From positions 1-36,156 of the forward strand of contig CANQDI010000003.1 of the NCBI GenBank assembly GCA_947591575.1: a stretch of 36,156 nt of DNA. The letters are read 5' to 3'. Made by a program: the position numbers and the translations under genes. The notes beneath the pieces were generated by a model that ran no database searches, was not told the origin of the DNA, and saw only the letters and a list, made by a program, of their open reading frames with translations. This stretch comes from an uncultured Bacilli bacterium (GTDB lineage Bacteria > Bacillota_I > Bacilli_A > RF39 > UBA660). Of the stretch, positions 1-7,210 are shown in pieces (position 1 is the first letter of the stretch; each line of letters opens with the position of its first letter).

Positions 1-83
1 CAAGCAGCATGCACATCTATTAGTTGAAAAGTCCATAGAAAAGCAATGAAAAAGAATAAATTCAAAAGCAAACGTTTTTTCAC
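1..83 (-). CDS. Partial secreted protein, N-terminal signal peptide only
   Basis: Only the first 27 codons are present; the gene runs off the left edge. It starts at GTG (81-83) behind an AGAGGTG ribosome site about 6 bases upstream. The peptide begins MKKRLLLN, continues with a hydrophobic stretch rich in Phe and Leu, and ends VHAA, a plausible signal peptidase I site. A secreted or membrane protein is therefore likely. It lies directly beyond the type VII secretion genes on the same strand, so an EssA-like component or a secreted accessory protein is conceivable, but this is inference from position only. It has its own promoter and follows a hairpin, so it may be transcribed separately. Confidence 0.55.
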   Translation of the reverse strand, partial: MKKRLLLNLFFFIAFLWTFQLIDVHAA

Positions 84-102
84 GATAACACCTCTTAATA
101 TG

Positions 103-117
103 AGTATATCATATACT
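103..117 (-). promoter_or_regulatory. Extended -10 promoter inside a 15-bp palindrome
   Basis: On the minus strand TGATATACT forms an extended -10 element (TG, one base, TATACT) about 20 bases upstream of the GTG start at 83. It sits within the perfect palindrome AGTATATCATATACT (7+1+7), so an operator overlapping the -10 is possible. No good -35 is visible. The same TGATATACT string recurs before essC and before the kinase gene. Confidence 0.4.
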
Positions 118-227
118 ATTTTCTCTTTAAAAATTTTACATTCATAATTTTTTTCTTGACACTTTTATTTGACACGTTTATGTAGTTTCATTCCAATGAT
201 ATCTAAAAGCTTCTTTCTATTTCCAAC

Positions 228-263
228 AACAAATAAAAAGTAGTACCCTACTTCTTATTTGTT
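228..263 (-). terminator. Terminator-like hairpin over the esaB stop codon
   Basis: Arms 228-243 and 248-263 form a 16-bp stem with a 4-base loop. The single DNA mismatch becomes a G-U pair only in minus-strand RNA. The 3' arm is rich in U, and the TAG stop of the esaB-like gene is the first codon of the right arm. There is no clean U run beyond the stem, so its efficiency as a terminator is uncertain. Confidence 0.5.
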
Positions 264-514
264 ATTAATATTAACTCACTACCATTTCTAATATTTGTAT
301 TGATGATAATTTCATTATTATCATACACTTTACTGTCATCCTTGTTCATTAGAATATAATCTTCTTGAATATCTAATGCTACTCCTGTTAAATCAGAAAT
401 TGATTTAATGAGCATTTTTTTAATTTTCCAAACAATCTCATTAACAGGAATAAAGATATCATAAGTTTGCCCAAGCTCTGGTAGGATTAATTTTATAATG
501 ACCTTATTTTTCAT
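248..514 (-). CDS. esaB: EsaB/YukD-like ubiquitin-fold type VII secretion protein
   Basis: This is an 88-residue protein with the size and alternating strand/helix pattern of the YukD/EsaB family, small ubiquitin-like cytosolic proteins of Firmicutes type VII secretion. It begins with a beta-hairpin-like KVIIKLILPE, has a central helix (EIVWKIKKMLIKSI), and ends with strands around NGSELILI. No catalytic motif is expected. It overlaps the end of essC by 11 bp, and its AGGAGG ribosome site lies inside the last essC codons, so the two are probably translationally coupled. In many systems this gene precedes essB and essC; here it follows essC. The family call rests on size, fold pattern and neighbour. 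Confidence 0.75.
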   Translation of the reverse strand: MKNKVIIKLILPELGQTYDIFIPVNEIVWKIKKMLIKSISDLTGVALDIQEDYILMNKDDSKVYDNNEIIINTNIRNGSELILITNKK

Positions 515-3500
515 CTAAATCATCCTCCTGAGTCACAAAATCAATGAGTCTACATAAGGTGCCTACACTTTCATTGATGACATATCCCATATCATTTTTA
601 TATTCTTTTTGCATGTCTCTATTAATTGTTGTTAAATGGAATAAACTTTGATCAGATAATCCTTTTCCTATCCATAGACCATCATTCAGACTAAAGTCAT
701 TTGTAAACCATTCCTCAAAGCTAAATGATTTAATCTTAGAAGGTTCATCCATCAAAACAATACTTGCTTTTTCATATTCTTTTAATTTACTGATTAATTC
801 AGATATTTTAGTGGAATCAATTAATTTATTGATTAATTTATTTAATCCATAAACAAATATAACTCCTCTCATATCACTATTACTTTCTTTTAATTGGTCA
901 ATATAATGAATGATGGCATCTATTTTTTCATCGAATTGATCTATATAGTAGTTTGGCATTTTTTGTTGATCAATCGACAATTGTTTTAATGGATCCAGTA
1001 CGACTATAAATAGATTTTTCATATGTAGCAAAACTGTCAGCAAACTCATAAAGAACTTATTCATATTATTAAGTTTATTCGATGAAATAAGATAGCCACA
1101 ATTTGATAACAAATCTATTTTCATCACTTCTAAGTCTTTTTTACTAATTCCAATAGGTATATCATTTAAATCTGTAATTTCTTTTTGAATATGTTCCATT
1201 CTAACAATACTTGGTAATGTTTGAATTTGTTCTGCACTGATTGGATTAATTGTTTTTTGTTGATCAATGAAAATAAGTATTTTTTCATTCAATTCTTCTT
1301 CATTGGACGTAATTTTAGCTGTTTGAAATTCATGAATATCATCAATAAAACAAAGTCCTCTACCAAAGATATCCCTAGGAACTAATATTTTTTTACTATT
1401 GAATACAGTTTGATAATCGCTGCTATCTTTTAATTTGAATGCATAACTAGTTTGACAATCTTGAGAAATTTTACTATGAACAGAATTAATTGCATTAGCA
1501 GTAATTAAAAAGATAACTCCATATCTTTCTGAATCTCTAATAAGATCAGAAATATCTTCTACAAAATCTGGATTAGCATCATAAATAGAATCATAATTAT
1601 TAAAGATAACCACTTTTAATGGAAGTTTTTGAGTACTATTATGAATATAGTTTATATATTCACCGCCATAATCAGCAAAGAGTCGTTTTCTCTGTTGTAG
1701 TTCTTCTCGAATGGTTTTTAATAAATTATGATATTTTTCGTCATCTGAAGCATATACAATACCTCCAATATGTGGTAATTTTTCAAATCTACGTAATGAT
1801 TCAGATCCGTAATCAACAATATAAAAATTCACTTCATTTACTCGATGATTTTTAGCTGCGGAATAAATGAGGGTACTAAGTAGATTTTCTTTTTCGCTAC
1901 CATCATTTCCATAAATTATTGTATTTCCATTTTCTAAATAGTTATAGATGACACATCCTTGCGTCTGTCTTTCTGGAGCATCATATTCTCCTACAATAGA
2001 TTGAACATGATACGGTTCTACTGGAATTCTATATTTTTGTTCTATCTGTTCTACTAAAATATTATCTTGAATGTTTTCTAACCATAACCGTTTAGCATAT
2101 TGACCTGTTTTTTTTGCAACATCAATAATTACTTTCATAATTGCTGAGATTTGTTCTCCTTCAGCTACTACTTTTCGATTGGTTCCTGCTTGAATGCTTT
2201 TTACCGGGATACCATTATCATCTATAAAATTAATACTTTTATCCACTTGCTTTTCAATTTTATCTGATGGATAATATTTGGCCCCACACCAACCAGATTG
2301 TCCTAATACAAAATATTCATCATATCCAACTTGTAAGAAAAATCTACCTGTTTGCTTTAATGATGCTGCATCCGGTTTTTTTAACATCTCTTTACTATCT
2401 GCCTCATCTTGTACTTTTAAACAAACATGAAATTTTGCATTAGACCAAATTTGGTCTGTAACAACACCACTTGGTTTCTGTGTTGCTAAGATTAAATGAA
2501 TACCTAAACTACGTCCAATACGGGCAATACTAATTAGATTATCCATAAAATCTGGTTGTTGACTTTTTAATTCAGCAAATTCATCACATACGATAAACAA
2601 GTGTGGGATAGCTTCTTCTAATTTTCCTTCTTTATAAAATTTTTGGTATTTATAAATATCGATTGTACTTTCTCCAAGTTTATCTCTTGCCTCGTTAAAC
2701 TTCATCTGTCTTCTTTTTACTTCACTATCAATACTTACAAGGGTTCTATCCATCTCTGCTTTATCTAAGTTTGTAATCGTTCCTGCAAGATGAGGAAGAA
2801 AAATGCCAGTCATTTTGTTTTCAAAGGCAAAAGCAAGTCCTCCTCCTTTATAATCAATAAGAATAAAAGAAACATCTTCTGGACTATAATTAATTGCCAT
2901 AGAAAGAATATACGTAATAATAAATTCCGATTTACCACTACCTGTCATACCTGCAATTAATCCATGAGGTCCATGTGCTTTTTCATGCAAATCCAAATAT
3001 AATAATTGTCCGTCTTCATCTATTCCTACTTCTGCTTTTAAACTGGTTGTTGCATCATTGGTTTTCCAACGATTCAAAATATTTAATTGTTCAACTCTAC
3101 CTACTTTTTCCATTTCCAAAAAATTAATAGACTCTGGTAGCATTTTTAATCCTTCTTCAAATTCAATAGGAATATTAGATAATATTTTGGTAATTTGCAT
3201 CATATCAATTTGTTGTTGTAGTTCATCTTTAAAAGAGATTTGTTCTTGTTTTTCAAATGAATTTTTGAGTACTCCAGAGACATTCGTTCCCAATGTAATG
3301 AAGTTATTACATTTACTAGGAAGTTTACTGATTCTTTCTTCTAATATGACCACACTAAATCCTAAATCTACATCTGTCTCTGTAATGGTTTTAATAAATT
3401 CAAACCGTTTTACTGCATCATAATTATCAATAATAATTAAAAAATGTGGTTTAAATGAAGATACTTTTTTTTCTTCATAGGAACTTAATCGACTATTGAC

Positions 3501-5063
3501 TTCGCCATTTAATACTTCTGCAAGTATCTTCGTACTTTCTTCATCAGATGCAAAAAAACGGAAGCTTTTATTGTTCGTAAATGTATGATTCAAATACTTC
3601 ATATATTCCCAATTATCTTTATTTTTATGATCTGTAAAAATAGCAAATTTTAAATCCTCATAACTATAGAAAGATAATAATTGAACAAGCATATTATTCA
3701 TGAAAGTAGTCTTTTGGTTTCCCATAATAGCAGTAATTCTATTTTCATAAAAAGAATATCCAATTGGAACATTTTCAATATATTTAAATTCTTGTACCAA
3801 TTGATCTGCATTCTTTCTTAAAACACTTTCTTCTACAGAAAAATCTTCTTCAGCATAAGATACTTTTACATTTAATAACTCATTACCAACACCAATTCTT
3901 ACAACTAAAAAATCACTTTGATCAATTCTTTTATCCCACAAACCAACTGATCTATTCATAATATTTTTTAAACATTCTTCTGTTGTCAACAAATTTTCAA
4001 CAAGAATTTCTTTTTGTAATCTAGCAATTTCTGTTAATTCTGTTCTCTTTTCATTTAAATAAATATTATATTTTTTAATCATATCTTTATTTTTTTTCTT
4101 TTTTAATCTCTTGTTATAAATTCTAGTTAGAAAAGGCCATAGTAACATAGACATTAGCATTGCACCACTTGTTACCAAAGAAGGCCAAGTATCTTCCATT
4201 GTATCTTTTCCATCAGAAATTCTCATAAGTATACTCAATAATGTCACTGCTGAAGTAATTCCCATTGTTAACATAGGACCTACTGTAAGAATGGCTGGTA
4301 ATTCATCATTTCCTTCTGGTTTTGGTGGAGAACTAATTTTGAGTTCTGCTTCTTTTACCATTCTTCTTAATCTAGGAGATTTTGAAAAATAATTATTTTT
4401 ATTATATAAATCTATATCTTTAATTTCAATTTCTTGTGGTTCACTATTTGTTAAAAATACTTTCTTATGTATTTTTGATTGTTCTTCGTTAAGAATTACT
4501 CTGTTTCCACATTTGTTGATGAGAAGAACGCCATTTAAGAAAATAATTTTTAGTCCATAAAGATTAATTTCATCACTATTTTGGATGACATAATTTTGTA
4601 GAAGTAAACGATTATTATTAATATATAAACAAGTTTCTTTACTAATCGTTAATAATAATTGTTGATTTTGATAATGAATCGTAATTACAAATCCATTTAG
4701 ATAAGGACAATTATAGATAATAGAATTTCCATTTGTATTGCCAATGGATAAATTGATCTTTTCATCATAGGAATAAATGCTAAAATCATTCTCATATAAA
4801 TCTGTTACGTATACTAAATAACTTTTATTATTTTTTTGGATGACATAAAATGCATTGTTTTTTAAAGCAATATCAGGAATAAAAGCGTTGGTTCCTACAA
4901 TTTTAGATGCTTCCGTAGAATACATGAACCATTCATTATCCTTTGCTACTACATTAATTAATTTACTTTCATCATCTTCAAAATCAAAACCAAAATTACC
5001 AGACACTTCTTTTGGCAATGTATAAGTTAAAAGTTTATCAGGCAAAAATAAATAAATCTTCAT
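504..5063 (-). CDS. essC: EssC, type VII secretion FtsK/SpoIIIE ATPase
   Basis: This is the membrane motor that drives WXG100-type export. I place the start at the second ATG (5063). The upstream in-frame ATG at 5075 lies within the GGAGGGG ribosome site (ATGGAGGGGCCCATG), giving 1519 residues. In order: an N-terminal region of about 190 residues fitting the FHA-like domains of EssC; two membrane helices (about 257-283 and 293-316); a linker ATPase-like region; an ATPase domain with an intact Walker A, GMTGSGKS (Lys near 711), and Walker B, LFIVCDE (Asp near 827). Two further FtsK-like domains have degenerate P-loops (YGNDGSEK near 1052, ISSNKLNN near 1323). This matches the EssC family, in which the C-terminal ATPase repeats are often degenerate and C-terminal sequence selects substrates. 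It has its own weak promoter, after a terminator that separates it from the small upstream genes. Confidence 0.93.
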   Translation of the reverse strand: MKIYLFLPDKLLTYTLPKEVSGNFGFDFEDDESKLINVVAKDNEWFMYSTEASKIVGTNAFIPDIALKNNAFYVIQKNNKSYLVYVTDLYENDFSIYSYDEKINLSIGNTNGNSIIYNCPYLNGFVITIHYQNQQLLLTISKETCLYINNNRLLLQNYVIQNSDEINLYGLKIIFLNGVLLINKCGNRVILNEEQSKIHKKVFLTNSEPQEIEIKDIDLYNKNNYFSKSPRLRRMVKEAELKISSPPKPEGNDELPAILTVGPMLTMGITSAVTLLSILMRISDGKDTMEDTWPSLVTSGAMLMSMLLWPFLTRIYNKRLKKKKNKDMIKKYNIYLNEKRTELTEIARLQKEILVENLLTTEECLKNIMNRSVGLWDKRIDQSDFLVVRIGVGNELLNVKVSYAEEDFSVEESVLRKNADQLVQEFKYIENVPIGYSFYENRITAIMGNQKTTFMNNMLVQLLSFYSYEDLKFAIFTDHKNKDNWEYMKYLNHTFTNNKSFRFFASDEESTKILAEVLNGEVNSRLSSYEEKKVSSFKPHFLIIIDNYDAVKRFEFIKTITETDVDLGFSVVILEERISKLPSKCNNFITLGTNVSGVLKNSFEKQEQISFKDELQQQIDMMQITKILSNIPIEFEEGLKMLPESINFLEMEKVGRVEQLNILNRWKTNDATTSLKAEVGIDEDGQLLYLDLHEKAHGPHGLIAGMTGSGKSEFIITYILSMAINYSPEDVSFILIDYKGGGLAFAFENKMTGIFLPHLAGTITNLDKAEMDRTLVSIDSEVKRRQMKFNEARDKLGESTIDIYKYQKFYKEGKLEEAIPHLFIVCDEFAELKSQQPDFMDNLISIARIGRSLGIHLILATQKPSGVVTDQIWSNAKFHVCLKVQDEADSKEMLKKPDAASLKQTGRFFLQVGYDEYFVLGQSGWCGAKYYPSDKIEKQVDKSINFIDDNGIPVKSIQAGTNRKVVAEGEQISAIMKVIIDVAKKTGQYAKRLWLENIQDNILVEQIEQKYRIPVEPYHVQSIVGEYDAPERQTQGCVIYNYLENGNTIIYGNDGSEKENLLSTLIYSAAKNHRVNEVNFYIVDYGSESLRRFEKLPHIGGIVYASDDEKYHNLLKTIREELQQRKRLFADYGGEYINYIHNSTQKLPLKVVIFNNYDSIYDANPDFVEDISDLIRDSERYGVIFLITANAINSVHSKISQDCQTSYAFKLKDSSDYQTVFNSKKILVPRDIFGRGLCFIDDIHEFQTAKITSNEEELNEKILIFIDQQKTINPISAEQIQTLPSIVRMEHIQKEITDLNDIPIGISKKDLEVMKIDLLSNCGYLISSNKLNNMNKFFMSLLTVLLHMKNLFIVVLDPLKQLSIDQQKMPNYYIDQFDEKIDAIIHYIDQLKESNSDMRGVIFVYGLNKLINKLIDSTKISELISKLKEYEKASIVLMDEPSKIKSFSFEEWFTNDFSLNDGLWIGKGLSDQSLFHLTTINRDMQKEYKNDMGYVINESVGTLCRLIDFVTQEDDLDEK

Positions 5064-5088
5064 GGGCCCCTCCATATTCTACTTATTT

Positions 5089-5097
5089 AGTATATCA
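5089..5097 (-). promoter_or_regulatory. Extended -10 element before essC
   Basis: The minus-strand string TGATATACT lies 26 bases upstream of the essC start, with CTATCT as a poor -35 at 5112-5117 (17-base spacer). It would allow essC and esaB to be transcribed independently of the substrate genes. It is the same extended -10 seen at 103-111 and 19302-19310. Confidence 0.4.
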
Positions 5098-5129
5098 TAA
5101 AATGAGAAAAGAGATAGGTCATAAGAAGA

Positions 5130-5158
5130 AAAAAATGTAATTTTTTGTTACATTTTTT
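5130..5158 (-). terminator. A/T-only style hairpin terminator before essC
   Basis: Arms AAAAAATGTAA (5130-5140) and TTACATTTTTT (5148-5158) form a perfect 11-bp stem. In minus-strand RNA the 3' arm ends in a run of U. It follows the 80-residue gene (stop at 5165) and probably reduces read-through into essC. The stem is AT-rich, so it may be leaky. Confidence 0.6.
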
Positions 5159-5164
5159 CATATT

Positions 5165-5407
5165 TCATAATTTACTATTGATTCTTGGGATAATAGTATT
5201 ATCAATTTCTTTGGAAATACTTACAATATCATTTTGCATTTTATTCATTCTTTCAAGCTCTGGAATTTCATGATCTAAAAGGATAGAATTTTTTAATTGG
5301 ACTTTTAAATCATTATAGAGCGTATTTAATTGATATAATTGATTTTTAATATTGTACATATTCCGATATAAATTTCGATATTTATTTTTTATATATTCAT
5401 CATTCAT
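5165..5407 (-). CDS. Small helical protein of the type VII locus
   Basis: This 80-residue protein is almost entirely predicted helix, with heptad-like hydrophobic spacing (YNIKNQLYQLNTLYNDLKVQ) and a second helix near the C-terminus. It has no signal peptide and no membrane segment. It begins 1 base after the upstream gene stops, behind AAAGGGAT, so it is clearly in the same operon. Firmicutes type VII loci often carry small alpha-helical partners that bind WXG100 or LXG substrates and help target them to EssC. That role is inferred here from size, helicity and position. I cannot assign a named family. Confidence 0.6.
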   Translation of the reverse strand: MNDEYIKNKYRNLYRNMYNIKNQLYQLNTLYNDLKVQLKNSILLDHEIPELERMNKMQNDIVSISKEIDNTIIPRINSKL

Positions 5408-5408
5408 A

Positions 5409-5708
5409 TTATAAATCCCTTTTTATTCTAGAAAATTTTTGTTCTGTTTGTTTTCTTACTGTTTTATATTTTAACACAGTCTTTTTAAATATTGTAATAT
5501 AGTCATTGTGAATGCGATGGATTGTATTAAATTTGCGATTAAAATTGCATTGCGTTTCATATAAAAGAGTACTATTTTTACTTGTATAATCATACTGCAT
5601 ATCTCTCATCAATCTTTTTAAAGTTTCAAAATTGATCGATTCATCTCTTATATACATTTCTAATTTTTCAATAGTCTTTAATAATTTTTCTTCATCAATA
5701 TAGTTCAT
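5409..5708 (-). CDS. Small coiled-coil protein of the type VII locus
   Basis: This 99-residue protein is highly charged and predicted all-helical: an N-terminal helix (EEKLLKTIEKLEMYIRDE), a middle helix and a basic C-terminal helix ending KFSRIKRDL. There is no membrane segment, cysteine pair or enzyme motif. An AAGGTGAT ribosome site overlaps the end of the preceding cistron, 8 bp away, so translation is likely coupled. The length and two-helix pattern fit the WXG100/Lap-like chaperone class of secretion partners, but the central W-x-G turn is absent. Function unknown; association with secretion is by context. Confidence 0.6.
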   Translation of the reverse strand: MNYIDEEKLLKTIEKLEMYIRDESINFETLKRLMRDMQYDYTSKNSTLLYETQCNFNRKFNTIHRIHNDYITIFKKTVLKYKTVRKQTEQKFSRIKRDL

Positions 5709-5716
5709 AAATCACC

Positions 5717-6277
5717 TTATATATATTCACCAATATTGATATCTTTTAAAATTTCAATATGGATTTTATTATTTTTTGATTTGACTGTTCGTTCAGTTTC
5801 TTCTACTAAATTAAAAATATTTTTTATATTTTGCTTCATATTAATGCTACTATCTCTCATTTTTATTAATTTTTGTTTTTCTTGATTTAAAAAATAAGCT
5901 TCATTCGGACAAAAGCTTACATCTAATCCTTGGTAATAGGAAATAATATTATTTAGTTGTTGAATATAGTGATCAATTGCGCTAATAACATCATTCCTAT
6001 TTTCTACTTTTATTTTCACTTTTGATCCTAAAGATTGATATTGATCGATGATATACTGATATACATTGATCATCTTATTTAATTCCTGTATATTTTTATC
6101 AATTTTATGTCGTTTTTCTTCTACACAGCTAAAAAACCTATTAGAATATTTATCATTCCAATAAGAAGAGCTTTGTATTAGATGGTGATAGATATTGATA
6201 TAATTATCATCATATTGATTTACTTTCTTTCGTAACTCAGTTAAATTTATTTTTAAGTTAGAAATATTTATTTCCAT
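5717..6277 (-). CDS. WXG100-like helical protein, probable secretion partner or substrate
   Basis: This 186-residue, all-helical protein has SSYWNDKYSNRFF around Trp40. That resembles the helix-turn-helix W-x-G region of WXG100 proteins, although the Gly position is Asp. The C-terminal half is a second pair of helices. There is no signal peptide, as expected for type VII clients. The start has an AAGGTGAT ribosome site about 7 bases upstream. It lies between the abundant-looking substrate gene and two short helical genes, downstream of a long hairpin that may lower its expression relative to the first cistron. It could be a secreted client, or a component that pairs with the 80- and 99-residue proteins. 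Confidence 0.6.
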   Translation of the reverse strand: MEINISNLKINLTELRKKVNQYDDNYINIYHHLIQSSSYWNDKYSNRFFSCVEEKRHKIDKNIQELNKMINVYQYIIDQYQSLGSKVKIKVENRNDVISAIDHYIQQLNNIISYYQGLDVSFCPNEAYFLNQEKQKLIKMRDSSINMKQNIKNIFNLVEETERTVKSKNNKIHIEILKDINIGEYI

Positions 6278-6294
6278 CGATAATCACCTTATCA

Positions 6295-6358
6295 TTTTCC
6301 AAATATACAACAATTAAAGTTACATTAATTGTCATATATTTGGAAAAAGATTTCCAAA
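6295..6358 (-). promoter_or_regulatory. Long intercistronic RNA hairpin with an alternative pairing
   Basis: Arms 6295-6317 and 6325-6347 are 23 bases each with a 7-base loop. The two DNA mismatches become adjacent U-G and G-U pairs in minus-strand RNA, but stay A-C mismatches in plus-strand RNA, so the structure favours the operon transcript. A further copy, TTTCCAAAT (6350-6358), can instead pair with ATTTGGAAA (6339-6347), giving a competing shorter hairpin just after the stop codon of the WXG-like gene. There is no U tail, so mRNA stabilisation, processing or attenuation fits better than simple termination. Confidence 0.65.
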
Positions 6359-6362
6359 TTTC

Positions 6363-7007
6363 TTATTCATTTGCTGAAAAAGCTTGTGATACTTTTCCTT
6401 CAAGATCACCATAATTAGATACAGTATCTTTCAATGCTTGTTGCGTTGTATCAGTTAACTCCTTAGTAGCTTGTGAAACTTTGCTCTTAATTGTACTAAG
6501 TGAATTAATTAAGCTTTGTGCTTGATCACCACCGACAAAACCACAACTTTGTACAGCTCTTTGTGCTTGTGATAAAGCACTTGTAGCAGATGATTCAATC
6601 GTTTTTAATTTAGCAATAACTGTTCCAGCATTAGCATAATCAATACCTCTTACTCCACCAATATTTTCTTTAATACTACTCGTATTAATTCTCACATTTT
6701 TTGGTGAAAAAGATACACGACTATATGAAGTTCCTGTTCTTTCAGCCCAAGCTTGAGCAGCACTATTCATAGATGCTACTACAGAACTAAAAATATTATC
6801 TGATGATGTTAATAGTGAATCTACAGCTGGTTTAAATGAATTTCCAAAGAAAGTTTGTGCTTCTTTACATGCCCATTTATCAGCCATCCCTTTCACAAAT
6901 TGATTTTGCATATTTGTATATAATGCTGTCATTAAACTGTCATATGCTTTAATTACTGCATTAATGGATGTCCTTACTTGTGACGGATTAAAACCTGTTA
7001 ATGCCAT
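6363..7007 (-). CDS. Double-length WXG100-like protein, likely type VII substrate
   Basis: This 214-residue protein is rich in Ala, Ser, Gln and Thr, unlike its Lys/Asn/Ile-rich neighbours. That composition is typical of exported WXG100 proteins. Residues 1-95 form one helical hairpin with Trp45 in MADKWACKEAQTFF. Residues about 125-205 form a second, around CGFVGGDQAQSLINSL, where GG takes the turn position. It may therefore be a tandem WXG100-type protein rather than the usual 100-residue unit. There is no signal peptide. It is the first cistron, with its own promoter and an AGGAGA ribosome site, and is followed by a large hairpin, consistent with high expression. The two cysteines (47 and 155) are unusual for this class. 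No toxin domain is visible. Confidence 0.7.
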   Translation of the reverse strand: MALTGFNPSQVRTSINAVIKAYDSLMTALYTNMQNQFVKGMADKWACKEAQTFFGNSFKPAVDSLLTSSDNIFSSVVASMNSAAQAWAERTGTSYSRVSFSPKNVRINTSSIKENIGGVRGIDYANAGTVIAKLKTIESSATSALSQAQRAVQSCGFVGGDQAQSLINSLSTIKSKVSQATKELTDTTQQALKDTVSNYGDLEGKVSQAFSANE

Positions 7008-7057
7008 TTTTTATCTCCTACCTTTCCTAGTTTAGTAGATCTATTCTACTTAATTTG

Positions 7058-7087
7058 ATTATAGATTAGATAAAGTGTAAAATTCAA
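7058..7087 (-). promoter_or_regulatory. Promoter of the type VII substrate operon
   Basis: In minus-strand sense there is TATAAT at 7058-7063 and TTGAAT at 7082-7087, an 18-base spacer. It lies about 50 bases upstream of the WXG-like gene start and is divergent from the flippase promoter. Confidence 0.55.
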
Positions 7088-7152
7088 GCAATGTAAGATC
7101 ATTTGACACTTTAGGACAGTTTTTCCTTTTGCAACGGTCTTTTTCTCTTCGC

Positions 7153-7181
7153 TTGTAGAATAATAAAATTTAGGCTATAAT
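7153..7181 (+). promoter_or_regulatory. Promoter of the flippase gene
   Basis: TTGTAG (7153-7158) and TATAAT (7176-7181) are separated by 17 bases. The -10 ends 29 bases before the ATG at 7211. Confidence 0.6.
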
Positions 7182-7210
7182 AAAAATAGAATTTTAAAGT
7201 TGGTGATGTA

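Noticed and set aside
3058-3423. Plus-strand open frame of 121 codons opposite essC
   Set aside because: Antisense shadow with no ribosome site; essC is continuous through this part.
5063-5075. Upstream ATG of essC as the start
   Set aside because: That ATG overlaps the GGAGGGG ribosome site, which is correctly placed for the ATG ending at 5063.
6295-6347. Long hairpin as a simple terminator
   Set aside because: No U run follows on the minus strand and operon genes continue directly behind it.
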